Shown in pieces: positions 32,705 through 47,319 of a DNA stretch of 64,000 nt. The stretch's first letter is position 1; each line of letters begins with the position of its first letter. The position numbers and the translations under genes were made by a program. The DNA comes from Actinomadura sp. 7K507 (GTDB lineage: Bacteria; Actinomycetota; Actinomycetes; Streptosporangiales; Streptosporangiaceae), in the NCBI RefSeq assembly GCF_004348425.1, contig NZ_SMKK01000010.1:1-64000 (forward strand), given 5' to 3'. The notes beneath the pieces are model-generated. The model saw only the letters and a list, made by a program, of their open reading frames with translations, was not told the DNA's origin and ran no database searches.

Positions 32705-34762
32705 TCAGAGGTCCGGGAGGAGCTTCGCCGGGGTGATGGGCAGGGCGCGGATGCGGATGCCGGTCGCGTGGTGGACGGCGTTGCCGACGGCCGCGGCGGC
32801 GCCGACGATGCCGATCTCGCCGATGCCCTTGGAGCCCATCGGGTTCAGGTGCGGGTCGGACTCCTCCAGCCACGTCGCCTCGACGTCGCGGACGTCGGCG
32901 CAGGCCGGGACGTGGTACTGGGCGAGGTCGCGGTTGAGGTAGTCGCCGAACTCCTCGTCCATGACGCTCTCCTCCAGCAGCGCCATCCCGATCCCCATCG
33001 TCATGCCGCCGATGAACTGGGAGCGGGCGGCCATGGGGTTGATGATGCGCCCGGCCGCGAAGACGCCGAGCATCCGGCGGACCCGGATCTCGCCGGTGTC
33101 GGCGTCCACCTCGACCTCGGCGAACTGCGCGCCGAACGCGTGGCGGGCGTACTCGTCCCGTCCCTTGAGCTCCTCGGCCGTGTCGGCGGACGCCTCAAGC
33201 CCCTCCGGCGGCACGGCGCCGTTCAGCTTTCCGCGCAGCGCTTCGCAGGCGCGGACCACGGCCGTCCCCCAGCTCGCGGTGCCGGACGACCCGCCCGCGA
33301 CGGTCGCCTTGGGGAACGAGCTGTCGCCGATCTCGACGTTCACGTTGCGGAGGTCCTCCTTGAGCGTCTCGGCGGCGATCAGGGTGAGGGCGGTGCGGGC
33401 GCCGGTGCCGATGTCGGCGGCGGCGATCCGGACGGTGAACGTCCCGTCGGGTTCGGCGCGGGCCGTCGCCTGGTTCGGGGACATGTAGGCGGGATAGGTG
33501 CTCGCGGCGACGCCCATGCCGATGCGCTTGCGGCCCTCCCAGCGGATGCCGGGCATGGGGTCGCGCCCGCCCCAGCCGAAGCGGTCGGCGCCCTCCCGGA
33601 GGCACGCGACGAGGTTGCGGGAGCTGAACGGCAGGCCGCTCTCCGGGTCGCGGTCGGTGTCGTTGCGGATACGTAGCTCGATGGGGTCGATGCCGGTGGC
33701 GACGGCGAGTTCGTCCATGGCCGATTCGAGCGCGTACATGCCGGGCGTCTCGCCTGGGGCGCGCATCCACGACGGTGTGGGGACGTCCAGACGGACCAGG
33801 CGGTGCGACGTGCGGCGGTTAGGCGCCCGGTACATGACGCGGGTGGGCGTCGCGGTCTGCTCGGCGAACTCCTGGACGGTGGACGTCTGCTCGACCACGT
33901 CGTGGAGGATCGCGTTCAGGTGCCCTTCGGCGTCCGCGCCGAGCTTGAGCCGCTGGATCGTCGGCGTCCGGTAGCCGGTGGTCGCGAACATCTGCTGCCG
34001 GGGCACGGCGAACTTGACGGGACGTCCCGTGGCGCGCGAGGCCATGGCCGCCAGGACGACGCTCGGCCTCGGCGACCCCTTGGAGCCGAACCCGCCGCCG
34101 ACGTGCGGCGCCACGACCCGCACCTGCGCCTTGCCGAGACCGAAGACGCGGGCGATCGTGGACTGGACGGTCGAGGAGCCCTGGGTCGAGTCGTAGAGCG
34201 TGAGGGTTCCGTCCTCGCTCCAGTCGGCGAGCGTGGTGTGCGGCTCCATCGGATTGTTGTGCTCGGCGGGGGTCGTGTAGGTGACGTCCACGCGCACGGC
34301 CGAGTCGTCGAACGCCGTGTCCGGTTCGCCTTGCCCGGTGTCCGGAGGGAACACGGGATTCACCTTGTCGGGCTTGTAGCGCCCCGGATGGTCGGTGCGC
34401 AGCCGTACATCAGGTGACTCTTGCGCGTACTCGACCTGGACGAGGCGGGCCGCTTCCCGGGCGGTTTCGAGCGTCTCGCCGACGACCGCGGCGATGAACT
34501 GGCCACGGTAGGAAACCGTCCGAGACTGGAACAGTGCCAGCTCACCTTGTGCGTCGCCATCGAGTCGGGGGGCGTCGTCGCAAGACAGGACGGCGAGCAC
34601 ACCGGGCAGCCGCAGCGCCGCCTCGGTGTCGACGGACGTGACCTCGCCGCGCCCGACGCTCGCCTGGACGGCGGCCGCATACGCGACGTTCCCGACGGGG
34701 TACTCGAACGCGTAGCGCGCCTCCCCCGTGACCTTGGCGCGGCTCTCCAGGCGTTCGGTCAT
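32705..34762 (-). CDS. Molybdopterin-binding subunit of an aldehyde oxidoreductase (PaoC/YagR-like)
   Basis: The product is 685 aa. The xanthine-oxidase-family large subunit shows VTGEARYAFEY at the start, PHVGGGFGSKG (cofactor loop), RAPGETPGMYALESAMDELA, and near the end GSKGIGEIGIVGAAAAV, which contains the active-site glutamate. It forms the catalytic subunit with the two genes upstream, overlapping by four bases (ATGA). Small-subunit features point to periplasmic-type PaoABC and not to xanthine dehydrogenase; substrate probably an aromatic or aliphatic aldehyde. Confidence 0.85.
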   Translation of the reverse strand: MTERLESRAKVTGEARYAFEYPVGNVAYAAAVQASVGRGEVTSVDTEAALRLPGVLAVLSCDDAPRLDGDAQGELALFQSRTVSYRGQFIAAVVGETLETAREAARLVQVEYAQESPDVRLRTDHPGRYKPDKVNPVFPPDTGQGEPDTAFDDSAVRVDVTYTTPAEHNNPMEPHTTLADWSEDGTLTLYDSTQGSSTVQSTIARVFGLGKAQVRVVAPHVGGGFGSKGSPRPSVVLAAMASRATGRPVKFAVPRQQMFATTGYRTPTIQRLKLGADAEGHLNAILHDVVEQTSTVQEFAEQTATPTRVMYRAPNRRTSHRLVRLDVPTPSWMRAPGETPGMYALESAMDELAVATGIDPIELRIRNDTDRDPESGLPFSSRNLVACLREGADRFGWGGRDPMPGIRWEGRKRIGMGVAASTYPAYMSPNQATARAEPDGTFTVRIAAADIGTGARTALTLIAAETLKEDLRNVNVEIGDSSFPKATVAGGSSGTASWGTAVVRACEALRGKLNGAVPPEGLEASADTAEELKGRDEYARHAFGAQFAEVEVDADTGEIRVRRMLGVFAAGRIINPMAARSQFIGGMTMGIGMALLEESVMDEEFGDYLNRDLAQYHVPACADVRDVEATWLEESDPHLNPMGSKGIGEIGIVGAAAAVGNAVHHATGIRIRALPITPAKLLPDL

Positions 34763-35736
34763 GACGTGCCCTCCCACAGCTCCGTCAGCGTCCGTACGAT
34801 CAGGTTGCGCGCCAGCGGCACCTTGTAGGCGTTGTCGCGCAGCGGCTCGGCGGCCTCCAGTTCGGCCTCGGCGGCGCGCAGGAACGACTCCCGCGTCGGG
34901 GGTGCCCCGCGCAGGGACTCCTCGGCCCTGCGGGCACGCCACGGCTTGTGGGCGACTCCGCCCAGCGCGAGCCTGACGTCCCGGACACCGTCTCCGTCCG
35001 CGTCCAGCGCCGCCGCTATCGAGACCAGCGCGAACGCGAACGACGCGCGTTCCCTGACCTTCCGGTAGCGGGACGGGATGCCGAGCGCCGGAACCTCGAC
35101 CGCCGTGACGAGGTCCCCTGATTCGAGGACGGTGTCCCGTTCCGGTTCGTTGTCGGGGAGCCGGTGGAACTCGTCGATGGGGATGGTCTTCGCACCGTCG
35201 CGGCCTTGGACCCGGACCGACGCGTCAAGGGCCGCCAGAGCCACCGCCATGTCGGACGGGTGGGTCGCGACGCACGACTCCGAATGGCCGATGACCGCCA
35301 GGTTGTGGTGCTCGCCTTCCCGCGCGGGGCATCCGCTGCCCGGACGTCGCTTGTTGCACGGCTTGGACGCGTCCTGGAAGTAGGAACAGCGCGTGCGTTG
35401 CAGGAGGTTGCCGCCGACGGTCGCCAGGTTGCGGATCTGGCCGGACGCCCCGGCGAGGACGGCCTGCGCCAGCATGGGATGGCCTTCACGCACCGTCCGG
35501 TCAGCGGCAAGGGCGCTGTTGCTCACGGCCGCGCCGATGACGAGCCCGCCGTCCGGGTTCAACTGGATCCGGTCATACGGGAGGTGCGCGACGTCCACGA
35601 CCTTGGCCGGCTCTTCGACGCCGAGCCGCATCAGGTCCACGAGGTTGGTGCCGCCGCCGAGGTAGAGGGTCTCGCCGTCGTGTCGCGCCAGCGCGTCCTC
35701 GGCGCTCGTGGCGCGCTCATACGCGAACGGCCTCAC
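34759..35736 (-). CDS. FAD-binding subunit with extra [4Fe-4S] site (PaoB/YagS-like)
   Basis: The product is 325 aa. LYLGGGTNLVDLMRLGVE is the FAD pyrophosphate loop and ASGQIRNLATVGGNLLQRTRC the second FAD motif. Cysteines in RTRCSYF, KPCNKRRPGSGC and the later ESCVATHPSDM give the four-cysteine pattern that binds a [4Fe-4S] cluster in YagS, which ordinary xanthine dehydrogenase FAD subunits lack. GTG 35736 follows GGAGGGGG and overlaps the upstream stop (GTGA). Confidence 0.85.
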   Translation of the reverse strand: MRPFAYERATSAEDALARHDGETLYLGGGTNLVDLMRLGVEEPAKVVDVAHLPYDRIQLNPDGGLVIGAAVSNSALAADRTVREGHPMLAQAVLAGASGQIRNLATVGGNLLQRTRCSYFQDASKPCNKRRPGSGCPAREGEHHNLAVIGHSESCVATHPSDMAVALAALDASVRVQGRDGAKTIPIDEFHRLPDNEPERDTVLESGDLVTAVEVPALGIPSRYRKVRERASFAFALVSIAAALDADGDGVRDVRLALGGVAHKPWRARRAEESLRGAPPTRESFLRAAEAELEAAEPLRDNAYKVPLARNLIVRTLTELWEGTS

Positions 35737-36293
35737 GCTTCCACCCCCTCCGTGCGCCGTGCCTGTTCCTTCTCGGACGCGTCTCTGAGCGCGGCGACGA
35801 TGCCCGTGTAGGCGCCGCACCGGCACAGGTTGCCGCTCATCCGTTCACGGATCTCGTCGTCGTCCAGGACGGGGTCGGAGCCAAGGTCCTCGGTCACCGC
35901 GCTGGGCCAGCCTTGCCCGGCTTCGTCCAGCATCCCCGTCGCAGAGCAGAGCTGACCGGGAGTGCAGTACCCGCATTGGAAGGCGTCCTTCTCGATGAAG
36001 GCCTCCTGGACGGGGCTGAGCCGCCCGTCCTGCGCCAGCCCTTCGACCGTGACGATCTCGGCTCCGTCATGGGCGACGGCCAGCGCGAGGCACCCGTTCG
36101 CGCGGCGCCCGCCGAGGAGGATGGTGCACGCGCCGCACTGCCCGTGGTCGCAGCCCTTCTTCGAGCCCGTCAGCCCGAGGTCCTCGCGCAGGACGTCCAG
36201 CAGGGACGCGCGGGTGTCGACGCTGAGCCGGTGCTCCGTCCCGTTCACGACAAGGGTGATCTCGGCGTTGACCGGGGTGGCTTCTGTGTACAT
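35733..36293 (-). CDS. Two [2Fe-2S] cluster subunit (PaoA/YagT-like)
   Basis: The product is 186 aa. The plant-type cluster is KKGCDHGQCGACTILLGGRRANGC, and the second is FQCGYCTPGQ with MSGNLCRCGAY. The second-domain linker is longer and acidic (DLGSDPVLDDDE). No twin-arginine signal is visible, unlike E. coli PaoA, so the complex may be cytoplasmic. First gene of the three-gene operon. Confidence 0.85.
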   Translation of the reverse strand: MYTEATPVNAEITLVVNGTEHRLSVDTRASLLDVLREDLGLTGSKKGCDHGQCGACTILLGGRRANGCLALAVAHDGAEIVTVEGLAQDGRLSPVQEAFIEKDAFQCGYCTPGQLCSATGMLDEAGQGWPSAVTEDLGSDPVLDDDEIRERMSGNLCRCGAYTGIVAALRDASEKEQARRTEGVEA

Positions 36294-36356
36294 GCCCCGC
36301 CCCTACCCCGGATCTCCGGAGTGAGTCAGGGGCACACGCCTGTGTCACGGCGGGCG

Positions 36357-38747
36357 TCAGCGGCGGCGGGGACGCAGCCGGTGCAGGCGGAACCAGGCGG
36401 CCACGACGAAGACCACCAGCAGCGCGGCCGCGACGCCCATGTCCATCGCCCACGTTCCCACCGCCGGCTTCCACAGCGGGTCGGGGGCGCCGGCGGGCGG
36501 CGAGATCGTCCCGAGGTCGATGGTGGCGCCCGCCGCGCCCATCCCCCACCGCGACGGCGACAGCCACGCGATCTGCTCCAGCCCCGGCTTCCCGTTGAGC
36601 CGCACCAGCGCGCCCGACAGCACCAGCTGCGCCATCGACAGCACGATCAGCAGCGGCAGCGTCTTCTCCGACGTGGAGACGACCGCCGACACCAGCAGCC
36701 CGAGCGCCATCGACACGACGCCGAGCAGCGCCATCGACAGCATCAGCTCCGGCAGGACGGCGGTGAACGTCCCGGACGCCGGGAGCTTCACCCCGATCGT
36801 GCCGATCAGGACCAGCACGACCGCCTGCAACGCCGTGATCACGCCGAGGACCAGCAGCTTCGACATCAGGTAGACGCCGGCCGACAGGCCCGCCGCCCGT
36901 TCCCGCCGGTAGATCGTCCGCTCCTTGACCAGTTCCCGGACGGCGTTGCCCGTCCCGGCGAAGCACGCGGCGAACGCCATCACCATCAGCTTGGACGCGG
37001 CGTCCGGATTGCTGCCCGGCGCGCCGGCCAGGCCCTTCGGGGCGGGGATCGCGGCGATCAGCCCGCCGAGGATCAGCGGCATCACCCCGAGCAGCACCAG
37101 GTAGCTGCGGTCGGACGCGATCACCGCGAGGTACCGCCGGCACAGGGTGCTCAGCTGCGCGAACCGGGACTGCCGCGCGGGCGGCGGTTCCGGCGCGGCG
37201 GCTCCGACCGGCCGCCCCTCCCCGTTCGCGGCGCCCGCGACGTACCGGGCATGGCGCGGCGAGTCGCGGAACTCGGCGGCCCAGTCCCGGTCGGGCTCGC
37301 GCTCGAACGCCTGGAAGACCTCCGCCCACGTCCGCTTCCCGAAGTGGTCCAGTCCCTCGCCCGGCGGCCCGTAGTACGCGAGGCGCCCGCCCGGGACCAG
37401 GACGAGCAGCCGGTCGCAGGTGTCGAGGTTGGCGACGCTGTGGGTGACGACGATGACCGTCCGGCCGTCGTGCGCCAGCTCGCCCAGCATCTCCATGACC
37501 GTCTTGTCCAGGCCCGGGTCCAGACCGGACGTCGGCTCGTCGAGGAACAGCAGCGACGGCTTGGTCAGCAGCTCCAGCGCGACGCTGACCCGCTTGCGCT
37601 GGCCGCCCGACAGCCGGTCGATGCGCGTCCCGGCGTGCGGGGTGAGGCCCAGCTCGTCCAGGACCTCGTCGACGCGCTCCTCGCGCTCGCCCTTGCGCGT
37701 GTCGCCCGGGAACCGCAGCTCCGCCGCGAACAGCAGCGCCTGCCGCGTCCCGAGCTGGGTGTGCAGGATGTCCTCCTGCGGGACGAGCCCGATGCGGTGC
37801 CTCAGCTCGTCGTAGCCGGTGTACAGGTCGCGCCCGTCGTAGCGGACGGTGCCCTCGGTCGCCGGGCTCATCCCGGTGACCGCCCCGAGCAGCGTCGACT
37901 TGCCCGCGCCGCTCGGACCGATGACGCCGACGAGGGAGCGTTCCGGGATGGGGAAGCCGACCCCGTCCAGGATCACCTTGCCCTCGGGCGTCCGGACGGT
38001 GAGGTCCTCCACCGAGACCGACACGTCCCCGGTGTCGACGAACTCGCGCAGCTCGTCCCCGGCCAGCCGGAACGTGGCGTGGCCGATGCCGATCAGGTCG
38101 TTCTCGGTGATCTCGGCGGAGTCGACGCGGGCGCCGTTGACGTAGGTGCCGTTGTGGCTGCCGAGGTCGACGATGCGGTGCCGTCCCGGGGCGAGCGTGC
38201 GCAGCTCGGCGTGATGCCGCGACACGGCCAGGTCGGACACGACCACGTCGTTGCCGGTGGACCGCCCGATCCGCAGCGTGCGCACCGCGACCGGGATGAC
38301 CTGGCTGGGATTCCGGTCCACGCCGGGCCGGGGGTGCGCCTGCGGATGAGCCTGCGAGGGTGCCTGCGGGGGGACCACGGGCCGTTGCCGCTGCTGGGGC
38401 ACAGCACCGCCCGGCGTGGACGTTCCGCCGCCGGAGCAGGCCAGCGCCTCACCGCTGGACGAGTGGCCGAGGCGGAACGTCAGATCGCCCTGGATCGTGA
38501 CGCGCTCGATGCGGCGGCCGTCGAGGAACGTGCCGTTGCTGCTGCCCAGGTCCTCGATCTGCCAGCCGCCCGGCCCCGCGCGCAGCACGGCGTGCGACCA
38601 CGACACGCGCGGGTCGGGCACGACGATGTCGGAGCCGGGGTCGCGCCCGATGCGGTACGCCCGTCCGGCGCGCAGCCGGTGGACCCGGTCCCGCGTCCGG
38701 ACGACGAGGGGGGTGGCCCGCGATTCGGCGGAGGGACCGGCCGTCAT
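36357..38747 (-). CDS. FHA-domain ABC transporter, Rv1747-like (ATPase fused to permease)
   Basis: The product is 796 aa. Two FHA domains come first (GRDPGSDIVV..SSNGTF near residues 32-72; GRSTGNDVVV..SHNGTY near 160-205), separated by a Gln/Pro-rich linker. The ABC ATPase has Walker A GPSGAGKSTLL, signature RLSGGQRKRVSVA and Walker B LLFLDEPTSGLD. An ABC2-type six-helix membrane domain forms the C-terminus. In mycobacteria the FHA domains read threonine phosphorylation by Ser/Thr kinases; the exported substrate is a lipid or lipoglycan candidate. Confidence 0.9.
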   Translation of the reverse strand: MTAGPSAESRATPLVVRTRDRVHRLRAGRAYRIGRDPGSDIVVPDPRVSWSHAVLRAGPGGWQIEDLGSSNGTFLDGRRIERVTIQGDLTFRLGHSSSGEALACSGGGTSTPGGAVPQQRQRPVVPPQAPSQAHPQAHPRPGVDRNPSQVIPVAVRTLRIGRSTGNDVVVSDLAVSRHHAELRTLAPGRHRIVDLGSHNGTYVNGARVDSAEITENDLIGIGHATFRLAGDELREFVDTGDVSVSVEDLTVRTPEGKVILDGVGFPIPERSLVGVIGPSGAGKSTLLGAVTGMSPATEGTVRYDGRDLYTGYDELRHRIGLVPQEDILHTQLGTRQALLFAAELRFPGDTRKGEREERVDEVLDELGLTPHAGTRIDRLSGGQRKRVSVALELLTKPSLLFLDEPTSGLDPGLDKTVMEMLGELAHDGRTVIVVTHSVANLDTCDRLLVLVPGGRLAYYGPPGEGLDHFGKRTWAEVFQAFEREPDRDWAAEFRDSPRHARYVAGAANGEGRPVGAAAPEPPPARQSRFAQLSTLCRRYLAVIASDRSYLVLLGVMPLILGGLIAAIPAPKGLAGAPGSNPDAASKLMVMAFAACFAGTGNAVRELVKERTIYRRERAAGLSAGVYLMSKLLVLGVITALQAVVLVLIGTIGVKLPASGTFTAVLPELMLSMALLGVVSMALGLLVSAVVSTSEKTLPLLIVLSMAQLVLSGALVRLNGKPGLEQIAWLSPSRWGMGAAGATIDLGTISPPAGAPDPLWKPAVGTWAMDMGVAAALLVVFVVAAWFRLHRLRPRRR

Positions 38748-38812
38748 GAACCGGAGTGTAATTCCTGGCGTCGATATTGACAGGACCCCATGCCGAGAAT
38801 TGAGTGAATGCC

Positions 38813-39529
38813 ATGGCGAACCCGCCCGGTTCGGCCGCCGTCACCCGTGTCGAACGCCTGCCGGGACGGCGGAGAAAGCGCTGGCCGCTCGTGGCCATTT
38901 CCTTGACCTTACTCCTGTTGATGCTGGTCGCACTGGTGGATCGGGGCGGTGCGGCGTTCGCGGAACGGCGGATGGCGACGGAGATCAGAAAGGAGGGATT
39001 CCCCGTCGATCCAGAAGTGACGATCAAGGGGATCCCGTTCCTGACGCAGGCGGTATCGCGCGATTTCCGGGATGTGCGGCTCAAGGCGAGCGATATCCGC
39101 CGGGGCGCATTGCGCATCACCGCCCTCGATGTGCGGGCCCGCGGCGTCCACCTCGATCCCGGCTACCGGAGCGGCGTCCTCGGGACGGTCGACGGCACCG
39201 CGTTCATCGGCTTCGGCGACCTGGCCAAGGCGGGCGGCAACCCCGCCCTCGAACTGACGCAGGGCACCGGCGACCAGGTGAACGCGAAGATCGATCTCGG
39301 CCTCACGCAGGCGACCGCCGCCGCGAGCGTCACCAAGGAGGGTGACGGGATCCGGGTGCGGGCCCTGTCGCTTCAGGGACTCCCGCTGAACGCGCTCGGC
39401 GGCGCGCTCGACTTCACCGTCCCGGTGCGCGGGCTGCCGCTGGGGCTGGCCTTCCAGAGCCTGGCCGTCACGTCCGACGGCGTGGAGTTGCGCGTCACGG
39501 GGAAGGACGTCCGCTTCGACGACCGTTAG
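38813..39529 (+). CDS. LmeA-like DUF2993 phospholipid-binding protein
   Basis: The product is 238 aa. A basic N-terminus and one membrane segment (LVAISLTLLLLMLVALVDRG) anchor it, with the DUF2993 domain outside. Mycobacterial LmeA binds phospholipid and helps mannan elongation or maturation. ATG 38813 is chosen; GTG 38804 is an alternative with a fair binding site. It is divergent from the FHA-ABC gene. Confidence 0.75.
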   Translation: MANPPGSAAVTRVERLPGRRRKRWPLVAISLTLLLLMLVALVDRGGAAFAERRMATEIRKEGFPVDPEVTIKGIPFLTQAVSRDFRDVRLKASDIRRGALRITALDVRARGVHLDPGYRSGVLGTVDGTAFIGFGDLAKAGGNPALELTQGTGDQVNAKIDLGLTQATAAASVTKEGDGIRVRALSLQGLPLNALGGALDFTVPVRGLPLGLAFQSLAVTSDGVELRVTGKDVRFDDR

Positions 39530-39567
39530 CGGCGACTCCGCCGACCGGCCTCAGCCGTCGTCGGCCC

Positions 39568-39948
39568 TCAGTCGTCGTCGTCGGAGTTGGTGAGGATCTC
39601 CACGACCTGGCGGGCCGTATCGGTGGGCAGCGGCGCCGGCAGCCCCTTCCACTTGCGGGACGCGGCCATCGCCGCGGCGCCGGCCCCGCCCCCGTACACG
39701 GCGGCGGCGACGAACGACGCGATCTCCGGCGGCAGCTTCTTCTCCAGCAGCAGCACGTTCGCCCGGTAGGTCGCGGCCGTCGCGAGCACCCCGAAGGCCC
39801 CGGCGACGGCGCCGAGCCGCAGCGCCGGGATGCGCTGCCGCGCCTTGTCCAGCATCTCCTGATGCGCGGCGTCGACCACCCGCCGGGCGAGCAAGAGGTT
39901 CTGCTCCAGCGGGTCGTCGACCTCAGCGGGTTCACGCGACTCCGTCAT
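39568..39948 (-). CDS. Small membrane protein of unknown function
   Basis: The product is 126 aa with a charged N-terminal helix (LEQNLLLARRVVDAAHQEML), one or two membrane segments (LGAVAGAFGVLATAATY, then FVAAAVYGGGAGAAAMAAS) and an acid C-terminus. The layout resembles holin-like or DUF1469-like proteins but no family is firm. It lies divergent from the geosmin synthase gene. Confidence 0.6.
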   Translation of the reverse strand: MTESREPAEVDDPLEQNLLLARRVVDAAHQEMLDKARQRIPALRLGAVAGAFGVLATAATYRANVLLLEKKLPPEIASFVAAAVYGGGAGAAAMAASRKWKGLPAPLPTDTARQVVEILTNSDDDD

Positions 39949-40009
39949 GACCTCGGCTTACCCGTGGCGATGCGAAGGAACCGGGAGAGCAAAATGTCAC
40001 CGTCGGTAA

Positions 40010-45745
<5,736 letters not shown>

Positions 45746-45837
45746 ACCCCGACCTCCGAGTCACCAAGCCCATCCAATGCTACGTCCACACGCTTCAGAT
45801 GATCACCGCATCCGGCCCCCGCCAGAGGCCGGCCAGG

Positions 45838-45887
45838 CGGAAGTGCAAGAAGTTGCATCTAGAATGCAGCAAAGTACACTTCAACGC
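45838..45887 (+). promoter_or_regulatory. Promoter/operator region of the antitoxin-PIN pair
   Basis: A TGCAT-ctaga-ATGCA inverted repeat (45854-45868) contains TAGAAT, a good -10 hexamer (45860-45865). AAGTACACTT (45872-45881) is a second small inverted repeat just downstream. No ribosome binding site precedes ATG 45888, so the transcript may have a very short leader. Autorepression by the first gene product is the expected logic. Confidence 0.45.
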
Positions 45888-46199
45888 ATGGCTGCTGAGC
45901 CCAGAAAGCGCAAAGCCAGGGCGGCACGCGACCATGGCGAGGCAAGGGCCCAGACTCTCGGGTTCTCTGTCCAGGCCGAGGATCGGCCCGTCCTCGATGA
46001 GCTCGTCGACTACTTCGGCGACGGGAACAGGTCGGCGTACCTGCGCGCCACCTACCGGGTCATGAAGTCGATCATGCTTGCGGAGCAGATGCGCGACCTC
46101 CAGGCCTATGGGCAGCAACGCACCGCGGAACTCGGGATCGAGCCCGCCGACGTGCCCGAGCGGATCCGGGAGTTCCTCAAAGGCGAGGACGGCACCTGA
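45888..46199 (+). CDS. Putative antitoxin of a PIN-domain toxin pair
   Basis: A 103-aa protein with a very basic N-terminus (EPRKRKARAARDHG) and a compact helical middle (LDELVDYFGDGNRSAYLRATYRVM), resembling ribbon-helix-helix-like antitoxins in which GNRSAYLR is the DNA-contacting part. The acid-rich C-terminus may contact the toxin. It lies 2 bases before the PIN-domain gene. The family is not recognised with certainty; the call rests on size and context. Confidence 0.55.
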   Translation: MAAEPRKRKARAARDHGEARAQTLGFSVQAEDRPVLDELVDYFGDGNRSAYLRATYRVMKSIMLAEQMRDLQAYGQQRTAELGIEPADVPERIREFLKGEDGT

Positions 46200-46201
46200 C
46201 C

Positions 46202-46696
46202 ATGCCGGCACCCGTGGTCTATGACATCAACGTGCTCGTGACGGCCGCGGCGACCGGCAACAGCCCGTTCCGATCGTGGCCGTCGCCACCACCGACGTCC
46301 GGAAACTCCTCCGCCGACTGTCTGGGCGTCGCAAATGACGCCGTGGAGTTCTCCCTGTGGCTGTCCCCGCACATCCTGCGGAACATCGAGCGGATCCTCG
46401 TGGACCTGTTCAAGTGGGAGGAAGGCCAGGCAGGCGCGTACTTGACCGCGCTCGTCGCCATCGCCGAGCACAGCGAGGGTGACGTGGTCGACCCGCCGCG
46501 CACGGTGCATGACTGTCCCGACCACGAGGACAACTTGTTTCTCGACCTCGCCACCGAGGTGGGGGCACTGCTGGTCGTCAGCAACGACGCCGACCTGATC
46601 TCCATGTCGCCGTGGCGAGGAACCCCCATCGTCACGCCGGACATCTTCCGCCAAAAGGTGGAAGGAATGCGCCGCCACGCCCGCCGCCGCCAATGA
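46202..46696 (+). CDS. PIN-domain ribonuclease (VapC-like toxin)
   Basis: The product is 164 aa. PIN acid residues are Asp8 in VVYDINVLV, the DHEDNLFLDLA segment near 107-117, and NDADL at 128-132. The large loop after residue 18 (SPFRSWPSPPPTSG) is unusual in length for VapC. The enzyme probably cleaves RNA. ATG 46202 directly follows the antitoxin stop. Confidence 0.75.
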   Translation: MPAPVVYDINVLVTAAATGNSPFRSWPSPPPTSGNSSADCLGVANDAVEFSLWLSPHILRNIERILVDLFKWEEGQAGAYLTALVAIAEHSEGDVVDPPRTVHDCPDHEDNLFLDLATEVGALLVVSNDADLISMSPWRGTPIVTPDIFRQKVEGMRRHARRRQ

Positions 46697-46834
46697 CCCA
46701 CCATCAGAGGCTCGCTGTCTACCTGTCCACCCGCCCAATCCGCTGACCGCTCCCCTCCAGAGGACAGGCAGTGCTCGCCGCCTCGCTTTGTGAACGCGCA
46801 GTGGCCGTCCCTGCCCAGCAGCACGATTGAATGG

Positions 46835-47197
46835 TCAGAGACGTGGGTCCGGGCCCTCGGTGATCCCCCAAGTCTCCGCGAGTAGGCCGTTGTCGATGCG
46901 GAAGATCTCGATCAGCATGGGCTGCGTGCCGCCGTCCGGGGCTGCCATACCCTCGACGGACGAGCGGATGGCGACCTTGTCGCCGTCGACCAGAATGTCG
47001 TCGGCGACGACGCGCATGGCTGGGAACTGGGCGACGGCCTGGCGCCAGGCGTCCTTGCCCGCCTCGAACCCGGTGGCGCCGAGCGGGTGGTTGGCGAAGT
47101 CGGGGGTGAACAGGTCGGCTGCCTGGTCGAACTGCCGGGTGTTGAAGCACTCCTGCATCCGCAGCACCAGAGCGCTTGCTTCCTCACGTGTGGTCAT
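46835..47197 (-). CDS. SnoaL-like NTF2-fold protein
   Basis: The product is 120 aa. FNTRQFDQAADLFTPDFANHPLG at the N-terminus and MLIEIFRIDNGLLAETWGI at the C-terminus are the SnoaL polyketide-cyclase-like signature. ATG 47197 has AGGAGGAG upstream. It is divergent from a TetR gene, with twin palindromes between them, so it is probably the regulated gene. Substrate unknown. Confidence 0.8.
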   Translation of the reverse strand: MTTREEASALVLRMQECFNTRQFDQAADLFTPDFANHPLGATGFEAGKDAWRQAVAQFPAMRVVADDILVDGDKVAIRSSVEGMAAPDGGTQPMLIEIFRIDNGLLAETWGITEGPDPRL

Positions 47198-47250
47198 CGC
47201 AGTGGTCTCCTCCTGACTGGGGGTCCGGTCATGGTGAACAGCGCGGGGCG

Positions 47251-47308
47251 ATAACCGGGGCGACGCCCCGGTACTGCTGGAGAGCATACGGGGCGGCGCC
47301 CCGGTTAT
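47251..47308. promoter_or_regulatory. Twin palindromic operators between the NTF2 and TetR genes
   Basis: Two copies of one 22-base site face each other: ATAACCGGGGCG-a-CGCCCCGGT at 47251-47272, and its near-inverse at 47287-47308. Each copy is itself a palindrome around one central base, the shape expected for a TetR dimer. Their spacing (about 36 bases) puts them on nearly opposite ends of the divergent promoter. Two bound dimers could shut both genes. Confidence 0.7.
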
Positions 47309-47319
47309 GCTAGGACGCG

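Noticed and set aside
35913-38780. 955-codon plus-strand open frame
   Set aside because: Antisense to the FHA-ABC transporter and the [2Fe-2S] subunit, both with clear catalytic motifs.
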